DNA from: Hyphomicrobiaceae bacterium
GTDB taxonomy: Bacteria; Pseudomonadota; Alphaproteobacteria; Rhizobiales; Hyphomicrobiaceae
Assembly (NCBI GenBank): GCA_020638055.1
Contig: JACKJH010000001.1
Coordinates: 930,001-994,000 of the forward strand
Direction: 5' to 3'
DNA length: 64,000 nt
In this document: positions 17,218-26,343 of the stretch, piece after piece
Layout: each line of letters begins with the position of its first letter
Numbering within the stretch: position 1 is the first letter of the stretch
Made by a program: the position numbers and the translations under genes
The notes under the pieces: model-generated
The model's input: only the letters and a program-made list of their open reading frames with translations
Told to the model about the DNA's origin: nothing
Database searches by the model: none

Positions 17218-17340
17218 GAAGCGAATCGCTCAGTGTCGCGTCGGTGCGTTTGAGCGTCTGAAACGCTGGGGCTCATCCTTGCCGAACGTCAAGCCGAAGT
17301 GACGATGTCGGCTTGGCGAAGTCGCAAGCCTGCATAGAAT

Positions 17341-17361
17341 AAAAAGGGGGCGAACCCCCTT
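17341..17361 (-). terminator. Rho-independent terminator of the methyltransferase gene
   Basis: On the minus strand, AAGGGGG-TTCG-CCCCC is followed by TTTTT, three bases after the TAG at 17364. Its placement supports the end of the gene being past all three internal TGA codons. Confidence 0.85.
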
Positions 17362-17363
17362 CT

Positions 17364-18146
17364 CTATGAACCTGGCTTTGACGTTGTGGCTAGACGCTTC
17401 TCGGCCTTTGATTGACGCGCTTTTATCATCTCGATGAAGGCGCTTTCTTGTTCTATGGAGATGGCACTGCGGCCTGAGAGAACCGCCGCGATACCCGTGG
17501 TTCAAGACCCGGCGAAATTGTCGAGCACGACCTCGCCCGGATTGGTGAATATTTTGATGAGCCTTGCAATGGGTGCGAGGGGCTTCTCGGTTGGATGCTT
17601 CTTCCCCTTGCGGCCTTCATGACCGATTCTATACGGGATGATGGATTTCATCAGGTCTTGTCCGAGGAAGTTGAAGGTCTTCGGAGCCCTGAACTCTCCG
17701 CCGTCGTTGACGAGCCACACGCCGAACTCCATGCAGCTTCTGAATCAGGTCTTCTTGATGTGCGGCATCGGATTTTCCTTCTCCAGGATAATCGGCTGGC
17801 GAAAGGTGAAGAGACCGCGTCTTTCCAGCTCGTAGGCAATCCACGCGGCATGACGATAGCCGAAAAACAGCACCATACTCGCCTTCGGCTTGAGAATGCG
17901 CTTGTACTCGGTGGTTACACGGAAGACGAAGTCGAGATAGCTCTCGGTATCGGGCCACTTGTCCCATTCTCAAAAGTCGGCTTTCACGACCTCGCTTCGA
18001 CGCATCGTGAGACCGGCGTTCCCGGAAATATTGTAAGGAAAGTCGGCACAGATGAAGTCGACGTAGTTGTCCGGGATCTTCTTCATAAGTTCGAGACAGT
18101 TCCCCTGGACGATGCTGTGTTTCACAGCTTTGGCATTCTTGTTCAT
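17364..18146 (-). CDS. Orphan beta-class DNA methyltransferase with three TGA codons at glycines
   Basis: Read through TGA, this 260-residue frame is a complete N6-adenine/N4-cytosine methyltransferase of beta order. Motif IV is ADFPYN near residue 37 (a DPPY variant), the target region follows, and motif I is DNFAGS-TGA-TTGIAA near residue 215. The TGA at 17504 replaces the glycine of the near-invariant FxGSGTT loop that binds S-adenosylmethionine. The other TGAs (17972, 17747) fall in KADF-G-EWD and KKT-G-FRS, also glycines in relatives. There is no TAA, TAG or frameshift; the stop is TAG, followed at once by a terminator. There is no adjacent restriction gene, so it is an orphan, perhaps protecting the element from host restriction. 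Under the standard code it would be inactive. Confidence 0.82.
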
Positions 18147-18387
18147 AGACAAAGAATTAAAAAATAAATGTGCCTGAGAGAATTCAGGCGCGCCAAGGCA
18201 ACACCAAGTTCCAAGCCGGCAGTCAAGCACCGTTCGCCTCTGCGGTAGTATGTGCGTTTGTGCGTCAGAGCTGGCGCGGTGCTTGACGGGCGGCGTTCTG
18301 GTGTAGAATTGGCATGCGATGAATATGCACTCCCCTCAACGCGGTGCAATGTGGCCCGACGCCGTGCCGGGCCACTCGGTCGAGCAT
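18147..18387. other. Methyltransferase leader region
   Basis: Holds one copy of the duplicated leader with its CAAGCACCG/CGGTGCTTG inverted repeat (see 18216-18300) and an AT-rich stretch just before the ATG. No separate gene is seen. Confidence 0.5.
18216..18300. repeat. Duplicated leader sequence, copy A
   Basis: Similar to 19026-19100. Both contain AGTCAAGCAYCGTTCGCCTC, then CGGTGCTTGACGGGCGGCGT. The inner parts CAAGCACCG (18224-18232) and CGGTGCTTG (18277-18285) form an inverted repeat. It sits upstream of the methyltransferase gene; a shared operator or paired promoters is plausible. Confidence 0.7.
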
Positions 18388-18412
18388 AAAAAATGGCAGG
18401 GTTCCCCCTGCC
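18388..18412 (-). terminator. Rho-independent terminator of the DUF1281-like gene
   Basis: On the minus strand, GGCAGGGGGAACCCTGCC is followed by ATTTTTT, just past the TAG at 18420. Again the terminator follows the TAG and not the internal TGA. Confidence 0.85.
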
Positions 18413-18419
18413 GTATCGC

Positions 18420-18959
18420 CTAGACACTACTGTCTGGCGTGTTGATGTGTGTGGACTGCTTGGTTTTGCAGAGATGGCACGTGACGAATCCATCGTTGTC
18501 CTCTTCTACCATGTCGCGTGGCCTCTTCATTTCGCAGACGTCACACATGGGTCTGTATTCGCGTTCCTCATCGACACACTTGCCGTTGCGGCATGTGAAC
18601 GTGCCCTCAAAGCAGAGCCACTGTTCTTCGTACTCGTTGACGATCGGCCAGCCAGTCTGTTCGTGCAGACGCTGCAAAGTGCCATTATTGGGTCCCCGCG
18701 CCGTATCGTAGTAGAGGGCAACGCGATGCTTGGATTTGACGATGATGTCTTCGATGTGCGGAAACCACTTCGATCACGTGTTTTCAGCAGCCCAGTCGTA
18801 GTCCCAACCGGCATGCCCAGCAAGGTCCGTTGGCTCGAAGCGATCCGGAAAGAGCAGGTGCATGTTGAAGTAAAGTTGTCCCTCATCCTCCGTGATGTAC
18901 TCGCGCACCATCTCTTCGCTTGCTGAGATGATGACTTGGTTGTTGTTCCAGTTCGGCAT
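18420..18959 (-). CDS. Api92/DUF1281-like protein with one TGA at a glycine
   Basis: A 179-residue frame from ATG 18959 to TAG 18420 with a single TGA at codon 62 (18774-18776). The N-terminal part (MPNWNNNQVIIS.., FPDRF) resembles the ferredoxin-like Api92/YubB family of plasmids and phages. In that family a W-G-TKW-type segment follows, and here the text reads ENT-TGA-SKWFP, so TGA stands at the glycine. The second half contains a Cys-rich part (CRNGKC, CDVCEMK, CHLC) that may bind zinc. A terminator follows the TAG. It shares its duplicated leader with the methyltransferase gene. Cellular role is unknown. Confidence 0.72.
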
Positions 18960-19247
18960 AGTCGACGAATTAGAAAATAAAATCTGCCGTATTTCAGGCA
19001 CGGCTTGAAGAACCCGAGCACCGAGCCGACAGTCAAGCATCGTTCGCCTCTCAGCGTTTGTGCGTTGGGTTTGGCGCGGTGCTTGACGGGCGGCGTTCCG
19101 GGTTACACTTGCCAAGCCTGAAGACGGCTCTCCTCTCCCCTTCTCGATTTTGTTTCGTGACCGAGACGGCGTGAAACAACAACCGATTTGCAATCGCGGC
19201 CCTCATCCATAAACTGATGAGCATTACTCCCCTAACCGAACGGCACC
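18960..19247. other. Divergent intergenic region
   Basis: Lies between the minus-strand DUF1281-like gene and the plus-strand Toprim gene. It contains leader copy B (19026-19100), whose CTTGAC..TACACT could serve as a plus-strand promoter. No gene is seen. Confidence 0.45.
19026..19100. repeat. Duplicated leader sequence, copy B
   Basis: Imperfect direct copy of 18216-18300, with inverted arms CAAGCATCG (19034-19042) and CGGTGCTTG (19077-19085). It sits between the DUF1281-like gene and the Toprim gene. Confidence 0.7.
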
Positions 19248-20225
19248 ATGAGAGCCAAGGATGCCAATGCCATCCCAATTCCCCGCTTTCTGGAACGCGA
19301 AGGCGTAAAGCCTGCGAGCGTGCGCAACGGCGGACGCGAGGTCTGGTATTCAAGCCCGATACGATCTGGCGACAGTTCGCCCTCCTTCAAGGTCGATACG
19401 GTTCTCAATGTCTGGTACGACCACGGCCTTGCTCAGGGCGGGACACTCATCGATCTCGTCTGCGAGCTGAAATCCGTCACGGTTTCCGAGGCGCTGGCAA
19501 TCCTGGACGCGACCGGCTTAGGTGTACAGACGCAGAAACGCACGGACGCACCGCGTTTGTTCAAACCCTCGAAGTCCCCTGACGCAACGCCTGCGGCGGG
19601 CCTTGCGGGTGAAAAAGAAAAACAGCAGGGAAGTGGCGAAACGTCCGCCTTTGAAATCCTGTCGGTGCGTGATGTGCGTCATCCAGCCTTACTCGATTAT
19701 CTCAAAGCCCGTGCCATCGATCCGATTATTGGCTGCACGGTGCTCAAGGAAGTGAGCTTCACGCCGAAGTCTGGCATCGGGCGCTTCTTCGCATTGGGAT
19801 TTCCATGTGGCGAGGGATACGACGCCCGCAGTGCGATCTTTAAAGGCTTCGTCGGAACAGGCAAGGACATCAGTATCGTTGCCGGAACGGGCGATGCCGA
19901 GAATGATGAACGAGCAGTTTCGGTCTTCGAAGGCTTCATGGATTACCTGAGCCTCCTGACGCTCAGACGCACAAACGCACTTCAGGAGGACGCCATCATC
20001 TTGCATTCGGCAGCCTTGAAGCGCCGTGCCGTGACGGCGATCCAAGCAGGGAAGTACACCAAAGTCTCACTCTATCTCGACCACGACGATGCCGGTCGTG
20101 CGACGACGAAATTTCTCATCGCCGAGACGACACGAGACAACGCCAGCGATGCGTCCGGCTTCTATGCGGGGTATAAGGATGTGAATGAACGGCTCATCGC
20201 CATCACGAAAGAGAGAAGGATCTAG
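19248..20225 (+). CDS. Toprim-domain primase-like protein
   Basis: A 325-residue protein. The N-terminal part (FLEREG.., GDSSPSFKV, WYDHGLAQGGTLIDLV) is like the zinc-binding domain of DnaG-type primases but lacks the cysteines. The C-terminal part has Toprim motifs (VFEGFMDYLSL near 226, LDHDDAGRATT near 278). Such proteins prime transferred or replicating DNA in mobilizable elements. Copy 3 of the 19-bp motif lies inside the coding sequence. The stop is TAG, five bases before the H-NS-like gene. It has no internal TGA. Confidence 0.8.
   Translation: MRAKDANAIPIPRFLEREGVKPASVRNGGREVWYSSPIRSGDSSPSFKVDTVLNVWYDHGLAQGGTLIDLVCELKSVTVSEALAILDATGLGVQTQKRTDAPRLFKPSKSPDATPAAGLAGEKEKQQGSGETSAFEILSVRDVRHPALLDYLKARAIDPIIGCTVLKEVSFTPKSGIGRFFALGFPCGEGYDARSAIFKGFVGTGKDISIVAGTGDAENDERAVSVFEGFMDYLSLLTLRRTNALQEDAIILHSAALKRRAVTAIQAGKYTKVSLYLDHDDAGRATTKFLIAETTRDNASDASGFYAGYKDVNERLIAITKERRI
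19603..19621 (+). repeat. Dispersed 19-bp motif, copy 3
   Basis: Exact copy, here within the Toprim gene, where it encodes LAGEKEK in the linker between the two domains. Confidence 0.8.
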
Positions 20226-20230
20226 CCGCG

Positions 20231-20566
20231 ATGACGGTCGATGAATTGAACACCATGCCGATCGATGATCTGGCCGCTCTGATCGAGCGTGCCAGGACCA
20301 CGCACAAGCGCCGCCTCGCAGAACGTCGGGCGACTTTGAAGCGCGAGTTCGAAGCAACGCTCAAATCGGAAGGCTTCACGCTCGACGAAGTGCTGGGAGA
20401 AGCAGGGAAGTCGGCCACAAAGCCTAAACGCAAGACGATGCCGCCGAAGTTCGCCCATCCCAATAACCCAAAGCTGACCTGGTCGGGACTCGGACGGAAA
20501 CCGGCGTGGTTGCAGGAGATTCTTGAGCGTGGTGCGTCACTGGAGAGCCTGTCGCTCGCCACTTGA
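20231..20566 (+). CDS. H-NS-family nucleoid protein
   Basis: A 111-residue protein with an N-terminal coiled coil (residues 1-50) and the C-terminal H-NS DNA-binding signature NPKLTWSGLGRKPAWL near residues 84-99. H-NS-like proteins on plasmids silence AT-rich cargo and limit fitness cost. It begins five bases after the Toprim gene and is probably in the same operon. The stop is TGA, and the length matches small H-NS relatives. Confidence 0.85.
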   Translation: MTVDELNTMPIDDLAALIERARTTHKRRLAERRATLKREFEATLKSEGFTLDEVLGEAGKSATKPKRKTMPPKFAHPNNPKLTWSGLGRKPAWLQEILERGASLESLSLAT

Positions 20567-20642
20567 TGGCGCTCAACTTCGATTTGAGAATTCCAGTAAA
20601 AATGATATAATACAATCAAGTAACAGCTAACGCATTGAACCT

Positions 20643-20891
20643 ATGAGCAAAGCAACGACAGCGCAGAAGAGCACCGCCGACAACCGTTGGGCGGAGCGCA
20701 TGGCGCATGCCAATGCCATTGAAGGCAACCCGCTGACACCGGCGGAGCAGGCCCTGATCAACAAGCTCATTGCTGACGGCACCGACGCCAAGACGGCAGT
20801 GCAGATGATCGTCGACGCGGCTCAGACAGCCAAGCAAACGACTTCGCAGCAAACAGGTAAGCCGTCCCAACCTGTCACGGTTGCCGAGTGA
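20643..20891 (+). CDS. VbhA-like antitoxin of a Fic toxin
   Basis: An 82-residue protein with the antitoxin helix motif ANAIEGN near residue 26, followed by LTPAEQALINKLIADG. In class I Fic systems the small antitoxin inserts [S/T]xxxE[G/N] into the Fic active site, the Glu blocking ATP. Here Glu-Gly is kept but the first position is Ala. It lies 27 bases before the Fic gene, the usual order. The stop is TGA; if TGA were read as Gly the product would be only eight residues longer. Confidence 0.8.
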   Translation: MSKATTAQKSTADNRWAERMAHANAIEGNPLTPAEQALINKLIADGTDAKTAVQMIVDAAQTAKQTTSQQTGKPSQPVTVAE

Positions 20892-20918
20892 GCCCTGGCA
20901 CGTATGAAGCCATAGGCT

Positions 20919-21488
20919 ATGGCTGATCCTTACGTTTATCCGGGCTCCACGGTCCTCAAGAACAAGCTCGACATCCGCGATGTAGAACAGCTCGCAGCGA
21001 TTGAGCGTGCGATCACGACTGCAAAATTCCTGTCGCCACCGCCAGCGTTGGATGTGACTGCCGACGGCTACAGGTCGCTGCATCGTTACATCTTCGAAGA
21101 CGTGTACGATTGGGCGGGGGATTATCGCAGCGTCAATATCGCCAAGGGCAACTCGTTCTTCTGCGCCCCGCAATTCATCGCAAAGCAGATGAACGAACGT
21201 TTTGATGTCATTCGCGCCGACGATCGCATCTTGTCTCGCGATTCCGGAACATTTGCTGAATCTTTGGCGGAACATGTCAGCGAACTCAACGCCATTCATC
21301 CCTTCCGCGAAGGCAACGGTCGCACGCTGCAAATCTGGCTGCAACAGATGGCGGACGCCGCAGGCGTGCCGTTCGAGCTGACGCGCGTACCACCACAAGG
21401 CTGGATCAATGCCAGCATCACGAGCTTCGCCGTGGGCGATACGAAACCCTTCGAAACGATCATATTGAGAGCGATTGGGAAGGGGTAG
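20919..21488 (+). CDS. Fic-domain AMP transferase toxin
   Basis: A 189-residue Fic protein with the complete catalytic motif HPFREGNGRT near residues 127-136 and a flap region before it. Fic enzymes transfer AMP from ATP to target proteins; VbhT/FicT-type toxins modify gyrase and topoisomerase IV. Paired with the upstream VbhA-like antitoxin it forms a toxin-antitoxin module that could stabilise the element. The stop is TAG, and the gene is convergent with the restriction enzyme gene 11 bases away. Confidence 0.9.
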   Translation: MADPYVYPGSTVLKNKLDIRDVEQLAAIERAITTAKFLSPPPALDVTADGYRSLHRYIFEDVYDWAGDYRSVNIAKGNSFFCAPQFIAKQMNERFDVIRADDRILSRDSGTFAESLAEHVSELNAIHPFREGNGRTLQIWLQQMADAAGVPFELTRVPPQGWINASITSFAVGDTKPFETIILRAIGKG

Positions 21489-21499
21489 GGTGCCGTCCC

Positions 21500-24400
21500 T
21501 CACTCGTCCCCGCCATCGTCGTCGTCGGATTCCGGCTCACTGTCATCGGATGACAAGCCTGCCGGGGTGAACGGCATGCGCGGTGGTGCTGTGCGCCACA
21601 TCAAGGCGACATCTTTAGGTGTCAGCCCGTAGGCTTCATTGACGAGATCGGAGATCTGATTTTCGAGTGCGAAGATTTCGGCCCGAGCAGCACGAGCCGG
21701 TTCGATAGTCGCGGCGTATTCACGACGCAGTTCGCCAATCTCCGCAGCGGTCAGCTTGCGTTTTTTGGGAATGGATTTTCGGATAGCCGAGATGAAACCT
21801 TCGCTATCCAATTTATCGGGCATCAATAGCGGGCGGCTCGGCCGCTCTACTTGGAACTCAATTTGCAGCCAGTGACGGATTGAGCATCTGGAGGCAAGCA
21901 CTTTAGCCGTGGCTATCTCTAAAGCCCTGACCGCGCCGGTAATATTTTCAGATTGAGATTCATTGATCGATGGCATTGGGATGGTCAAAACAAAGTCTTT
22001 GATGAAGCGTAGAGCTTCATCTTTTCCATGAACGGCCTTTCTCCAGGCCCACCACCAAAATATTGGTGAGTTCAACACTGCCAGGAGCCAATCGTCAGCA
22101 CGCTCGATGAAGTAGGCTGTATTCGGGAGGAAAAATCCTTCGCGGTCAATTTGGAATGTCTGATTCCAAGCGATTTCTTGATAGATGATTTTAGGTTGGG
22201 TAAAGGCTTCCCAATAATCCGTGCTGTCCTGGATTTCGTACCATTGATAGTTGCCCGATTTCCGACCCGGCCATGCCTGACCCGGACTTGTCTGATCCCA
22301 ATCATCGGGACGAACAGAGAGCTTTGTTCGGTAAGTCTCTAGGTACCTCTTCACTGATGGATATCTATCGATGTCTGTGCCGCGACGCGTAAATATCATC
22401 CACTGGCCTTGCCATTCGGATTGCCAACGGTCGAGCGCGTGACCCGGTAGATACTTCTTTATGATCTCGCTTGCGGCAGGGGACTCCGAGACGAGCTTAT
22501 GCCGTACATTGTCGTCGATGAGGAACGCCTCGTTGAGCCCCGTGGTCACGCCACGAAAAATCTTATCTTCGAGTTCTGCTACTAGCCTAGAGCCGCTGGT
22601 GCTGATTTTCTCAAGCAATCGGATAGCTTCAGGCGGCTCCAACGTCCAGCTCTCACGGGTAAAGTGAAGCCTTGGCAACGGGTGGGTGTTGTTTGCAACA
22701 AACTCATCCAGTTCCTTCTCGGGAACATCGTCACGCGAGACGGCACAGACCTGCGTCTCATCGGGCGCGTCACTCGTTTCCGGCTTTCGCACCACGATAA
22801 CAGACGGGAACACATCCGCATCGGGGAAGAACTTCTTGGCGTGACCGAAGTCGGCAACGAACTCGATCCACGCCTTCTCCGCGAACAAGCCGCGCAGGCC
22901 TTCGGCATATCCCGCACGCATCCACTTGTTGGTGACGACGTAGGACATGCGTCCGCCAGGGCGTAGCAATTTAAACCCCTGTTCATAGAAGTAGACGTAG
23001 AGATCAGCGGTTCCGCTGTAGGTGTCAGGAAACGCCCGTTTCAACGCGGGCTTGATGTCCTTGATCAGTTCCTGGCGCACATAGGGCGGGTTGCCGATGA
23101 CGGCATCGAAGCCGCCGTGCAGCTCCACACTTTCCCACTGGCTCCACATGCCGGGGAACGCCACCTGCCAATGCAAGAATCGGGCGTCGTTGAAGTTGGC
23201 AATCAGCTCCGGCATCCATTCCTTCAGTCGCACCGCCAGTTCATGCGGGTCATACTTCTGCCCGTTGGTGATCTCGCGCTTCTTCTTCTCCATCTCTGTT
23301 TCATCACGCGCCTTCGGGATTTCGAGCGCGATCTCGCCCGTTGCCAGCTTCACCGGATCGCCGTACGACCCTTTGGTGAGGGCTTGCGCCACGGCCTTGT
23401 CGATCTTCGATGTCGGCGCCTGCCATTCGATGGCCTGGACCAGGGTCAGCAGACCGGACAGTTCCGACGTCATGGATTCAACGCCATCGAAGAGGTGCTT
23501 CGATTGATAGACTTCTGCGATATCGACGTCGGTCAATCGCTCGATGGTCTGCATGCCGGTAGCAGCACCAAGCGCACGCTTGCGTGGCGCATCCATCAGC
23601 AATGGACTGCCCCAGTCGTTGAGACGATCCATCGCCGGTCGCACCCAGGCTCCGAACAGCGAGTTACCACAACGCAGGTGGTGATCGAGGAACGACAGCG
23701 GCGCACCGACCGTAAAAGTGTGCAGCCACAGCGCGACCTTGGCGAGTTCAACGGCGAGCGGGTTCTTGTCGACGCCGTAAACGCAACGCTTCAGCACCAT
23801 ACGGCGAATAATGTGGCGATCTTCGAGGTGTTCGTCGACGTAAGGCCAGTTGTTGTCCTTGGCCTGGTCGGAGATTTCATAACGGATCTTGTGAATCTCG
23901 CCGGCGACGGGAGAGATGTAAGGGTCATCCGACCAGTTGACGATCTGCTCGGCCTCGCCCATGGCCTTGATGACCTTGTCGGCCATCCAGTCGACGAGAC
24001 TGACGAGGAAATGGCCCGAGCCCATCGCTGGATCGCAAATCTTCAGGCGCAGGATTTCTCGGGCGGGATCGATGCGGCGCAGTTCGCCGATACGTTCCTG
24101 ACGTTTGCGTTTGTCGTGTGAAAGTTCCGCGGCTTTAGCCGCGAATGCTTTGACGAGGTCGTCGACCAGCGGGCCGACGGCCTTTTCGATGATCAGCATC
24201 ACGAGGCTATCCGGCGTGTAGTAACTGCCAGATTCGTGACGTGCCGTGTCGTCGGCATCGACCACGACGTTGCCGCTGGCATCGACCTTCAGATCGTATT
24301 CGAGCGTGCGTTCGTAGACCGTGCCGAGTTGCTGAACGGTCAGGTCGCGGTAATTGATGTAACGCGGTTCGCCATCCTCAATACGGTGGGATAGCCCGTA

Positions 24401-25603
24401 GATGACGTCGGTGACGACCGTGTCAGGCAGACTGATCTCATCGAGGAGTGCAGCGTTTTCAGGCGCGAACAAGCCGCCATTGTAGGGCGGGATGCCGAAC
24501 GTGTTGTCGCCTTCGGCAATTGCCTTGAAGACAGTCTTGAGTTTCGCCCAGTAGAAAGCGCTCGACGCTGAGAATACCTTGTTCTCATCCTTCTTGGCCG
24601 CGATTTCGAGCCGCATCGCGGTCAGCGAGTAGTCCTTATAGGGCTCGACGTTGTCGGGCAGCAGGTCGCGGTCTTCCGCATAAACGACGAACAACAAGCG
24701 GTAGAGCAGGATCAATGCGCTCTGGCGAACCGCATCGAGATAGCGGCGGTCGATGTCGTCGGGGCGTTGCTTATCGTGATCGGCAATCGCGGTGACGAGT
24801 TTCGGAAACAGCTCGCCAAATACCAGCTTCGACAAATCGCGGGTGACGCGCTCTTCCCAGACCTTGCCGGTCTCGCGAGAGATGTCATGGAAAGTGCGTT
24901 GCCCATCGACGGGCAGGAAGGCGGTGCGTCCGAACATCAGAATAAAGAGCCGGAGGCAATGCTCCTGCGTCATGCGTTCGTCTGATGTGTCGAACAAATC
25001 AAGTGGGTTGCCGGGCAGGCCTAAAGCCTTGGCAAGGTCGATTTCGAAGAAGTCTTCGGCAACGGAGAGCGCACCCTGAAAGTAGAGCCGCCACACCTGA
25101 CCGTTGGTCAGAATGCCGAGCCGAACCTTGCCGGACGTCTGAACGTCAACGCGGCTCAGGTATTGCAACATCTGCGTGGCTGGGACGGTTTCATCGCCAC
25201 GCGGCGAACGGTCGAGCGGAACTTCCCATCGCTTGGCTTCGACGATGGCGAGACCATGACGGAAGGCTTTCCAGCGTTCCTTTTCAGCGACGGCCTGTGC
25301 CTTGGCGTCGGCATCAGCCAGAAGCAAAGCGTCGGGAACCTGCTTGCGGCCCTTTGTGGATAAGTTCGGCTGCACGGAGATCTCAGACCATCCGAGCACA
25401 TCGAGAACCGGATAGATGAGGTCTTTTTCAGTCTCGGCCTCGTTGGGCCGGGCGTTATTGGCAAAAGTGTCAAACAACAGCCGCAGACGAGCGACTGCGT
25501 CCTGAAAGTCCTTGTCTTTCAGTGCTTTCCATTGACTTGTCCGCGCGATCCCCTCCAGGAGATAGTCGCGCGTGAAGAGATTGCCGGATAACAAGAATCG
25601 CAT
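21500..25603 (-). CDS. Type IIG (Eco57I-like) restriction-modification enzyme
   Basis: A 1367-residue fusion. The N-terminal region (LIYPVLDVLGW.. near 65, EAKRW near 124) resembles the restriction nuclease part. The methyltransferase core has motif I KICDPAMGSGHFLV near 540 and motif IV AVIGNPPYVRQE near 830. A target-recognition region and an acidic tail (SDDSEPESDDDDGGDE) follow. One polypeptide would cut and methylate the same asymmetric site. It is intact, with no internal TGA in 1367 codons, and ends in TGA. If that TGA were glycine the frame would run into the convergent Fic gene, so it is a stop. Confidence 0.88.
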   Translation of the reverse strand: MRFLLSGNLFTRDYLLEGIARTSQWKALKDKDFQDAVARLRLLFDTFANNARPNEAETEKDLIYPVLDVLGWSEISVQPNLSTKGRKQVPDALLLADADAKAQAVAEKERWKAFRHGLAIVEAKRWEVPLDRSPRGDETVPATQMLQYLSRVDVQTSGKVRLGILTNGQVWRLYFQGALSVAEDFFEIDLAKALGLPGNPLDLFDTSDERMTQEHCLRLFILMFGRTAFLPVDGQRTFHDISRETGKVWEERVTRDLSKLVFGELFPKLVTAIADHDKQRPDDIDRRYLDAVRQSALILLYRLLFVVYAEDRDLLPDNVEPYKDYSLTAMRLEIAAKKDENKVFSASSAFYWAKLKTVFKAIAEGDNTFGIPPYNGGLFAPENAALLDEISLPDTVVTDVIYGLSHRIEDGEPRYINYRDLTVQQLGTVYERTLEYDLKVDASGNVVVDADDTARHESGSYYTPDSLVMLIIEKAVGPLVDDLVKAFAAKAAELSHDKRKRQERIGELRRIDPAREILRLKICDPAMGSGHFLVSLVDWMADKVIKAMGEAEQIVNWSDDPYISPVAGEIHKIRYEISDQAKDNNWPYVDEHLEDRHIIRRMVLKRCVYGVDKNPLAVELAKVALWLHTFTVGAPLSFLDHHLRCGNSLFGAWVRPAMDRLNDWGSPLLMDAPRKRALGAATGMQTIERLTDVDIAEVYQSKHLFDGVESMTSELSGLLTLVQAIEWQAPTSKIDKAVAQALTKGSYGDPVKLATGEIALEIPKARDETEMEKKKREITNGQKYDPHELAVRLKEWMPELIANFNDARFLHWQVAFPGMWSQWESVELHGGFDAVIGNPPYVRQELIKDIKPALKRAFPDTYSGTADLYVYFYEQGFKLLRPGGRMSYVVTNKWMRAGYAEGLRGLFAEKAWIEFVADFGHAKKFFPDADVFPSVIVVRKPETSDAPDETQVCAVSRDDVPEKELDEFVANNTHPLPRLHFTRESWTLEPPEAIRLLEKISTSGSRLVAELEDKIFRGVTTGLNEAFLIDDNVRHKLVSESPAASEIIKKYLPGHALDRWQSEWQGQWMIFTRRGTDIDRYPSVKRYLETYRTKLSVRPDDWDQTSPGQAWPGRKSGNYQWYEIQDSTDYWEAFTQPKIIYQEIAWNQTFQIDREGFFLPNTAYFIERADDWLLAVLNSPIFWWWAWRKAVHGKDEALRFIKDFVLTIPMPSINESQSENITGAVRALEIATAKVLASRCSIRHWLQIEFQVERPSRPLLMPDKLDSEGFISAIRKSIPKKRKLTAAEIGELRREYAATIEPARAARAEIFALENQISDLVNEAYGLTPKDVALMWRTAPPRMPFTPAGLSSDDSEPESDDDDGGDE

Positions 25604-25731
25604 CCCCCTGTCGCGTTTGGAGTTCTTACCATGTGAAGTGTGTGCGTGGCGGCAAAAATGGTCCGCTTACAGTGGAGTAGGGTGGTTTTCGTCAGGAATA
25701 TTGCCGGCCCGCCGAGACGTACCGGGTCGCC

Positions 25732-26298
25732 TCATCGCTGACTTTTTGACATGAGCTGCCCGAGGTCTGTGAATTCGTAGTAGTTGCGCACGACCTCCTC
25801 ATCGAGGCCGAAGGCGATGGCAATCTCGGGGAACGCCTCGGGGTAGAGCAATTTCCGCGACATGTATTGCAGGCGGGCATCGTCGTCGGTTTCGGGCGTC
25901 GCAAGATTGAGCTGTGACTCCACGAAACTGCACATATTCAGCTCCTGAAGTGCGAAACCCGCAGTCACATCGATGGCGTGGCACAGCGGTTCGTTGTCGT
26001 CATCGGCGGGGCAGTCTGGCTGCTTCCGACGTTCACGATATTTCACGCCAAGAGCCTTGTAGCGGCGGCACCACTCCTCGCTGCTTTTGAGCGTCCGGAT
26101 CAGCTCCGTGGCAAGATGTTGAAAGCGGGGACTGAGGCTTGATGCGTTTATGGTATCCGACGAGAGAGCGGTTGCGGGTGACGGCAATGTCAGCGTTGCC
26201 AGGCATCCGGCTGCTCCGATAAGCACGTCTCGGCGATCGATTGGTTCCACGGCAAAATCCCCACGTGACAAGCGCAGCGGGGAATTCTGATAAGCCAT
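25732..26298 (-). CDS. Putative Tat-exported protein, distant relative of copies A/B
   Basis: A 188-residue protein with an Arg-Arg signal (DRRDVLIGAAGCLATLTL near residues 22-39), probably Tat-dependent, and a helical mature domain (FQHLATELIRTLKSSEEWC.., ending YYEFTDLGQLMSKSQR). The general plan (Tat signal, about 120-residue helical domain with Trp, Tyr and Phe-rich ends) resembles the pair at 2484-3527, but sequence identity is low. Function is unknown. The stop is TGA. Confidence 0.65.
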   Translation of the reverse strand: MAYQNSPLRLSRGDFAVEPIDRRDVLIGAAGCLATLTLPSPATALSSDTINASSLSPRFQHLATELIRTLKSSEEWCRRYKALGVKYRERRKQPDCPADDDNEPLCHAIDVTAGFALQELNMCSFVESQLNLATPETDDDARLQYMSRKLLYPEAFPEIAIAFGLDEEVVRNYYEFTDLGQLMSKSQR

Positions 26299-26343
26299 GA
26301 CGGCAAGATCGTGTCCGATCGAGAGTTGCCAGAAAACCAGGCC

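Larger units (their letters stand above)
16807..17338. other. Intergenic region with candidate oriT and no confident gene
   Basis: It holds nested inverted repeats (16861-16931) and one copy of the 19-bp dispersed motif (17199-17217). Plus-strand frames exist up to 17302 but have neither ribosome-binding sites nor family resemblance. Confidence 0.5.

Noticed and set aside
16925..17302. Plus-strand gene between the mob operon and the methyltransferase
   Set aside because: It overlaps the candidate oriT and has no ribosome-binding site or recognisable domain.
24003..25419. Plus-strand frames opposite the type IIG enzyme
   Set aside because: They are out-of-frame shadows of a well-supported 1367-codon gene.
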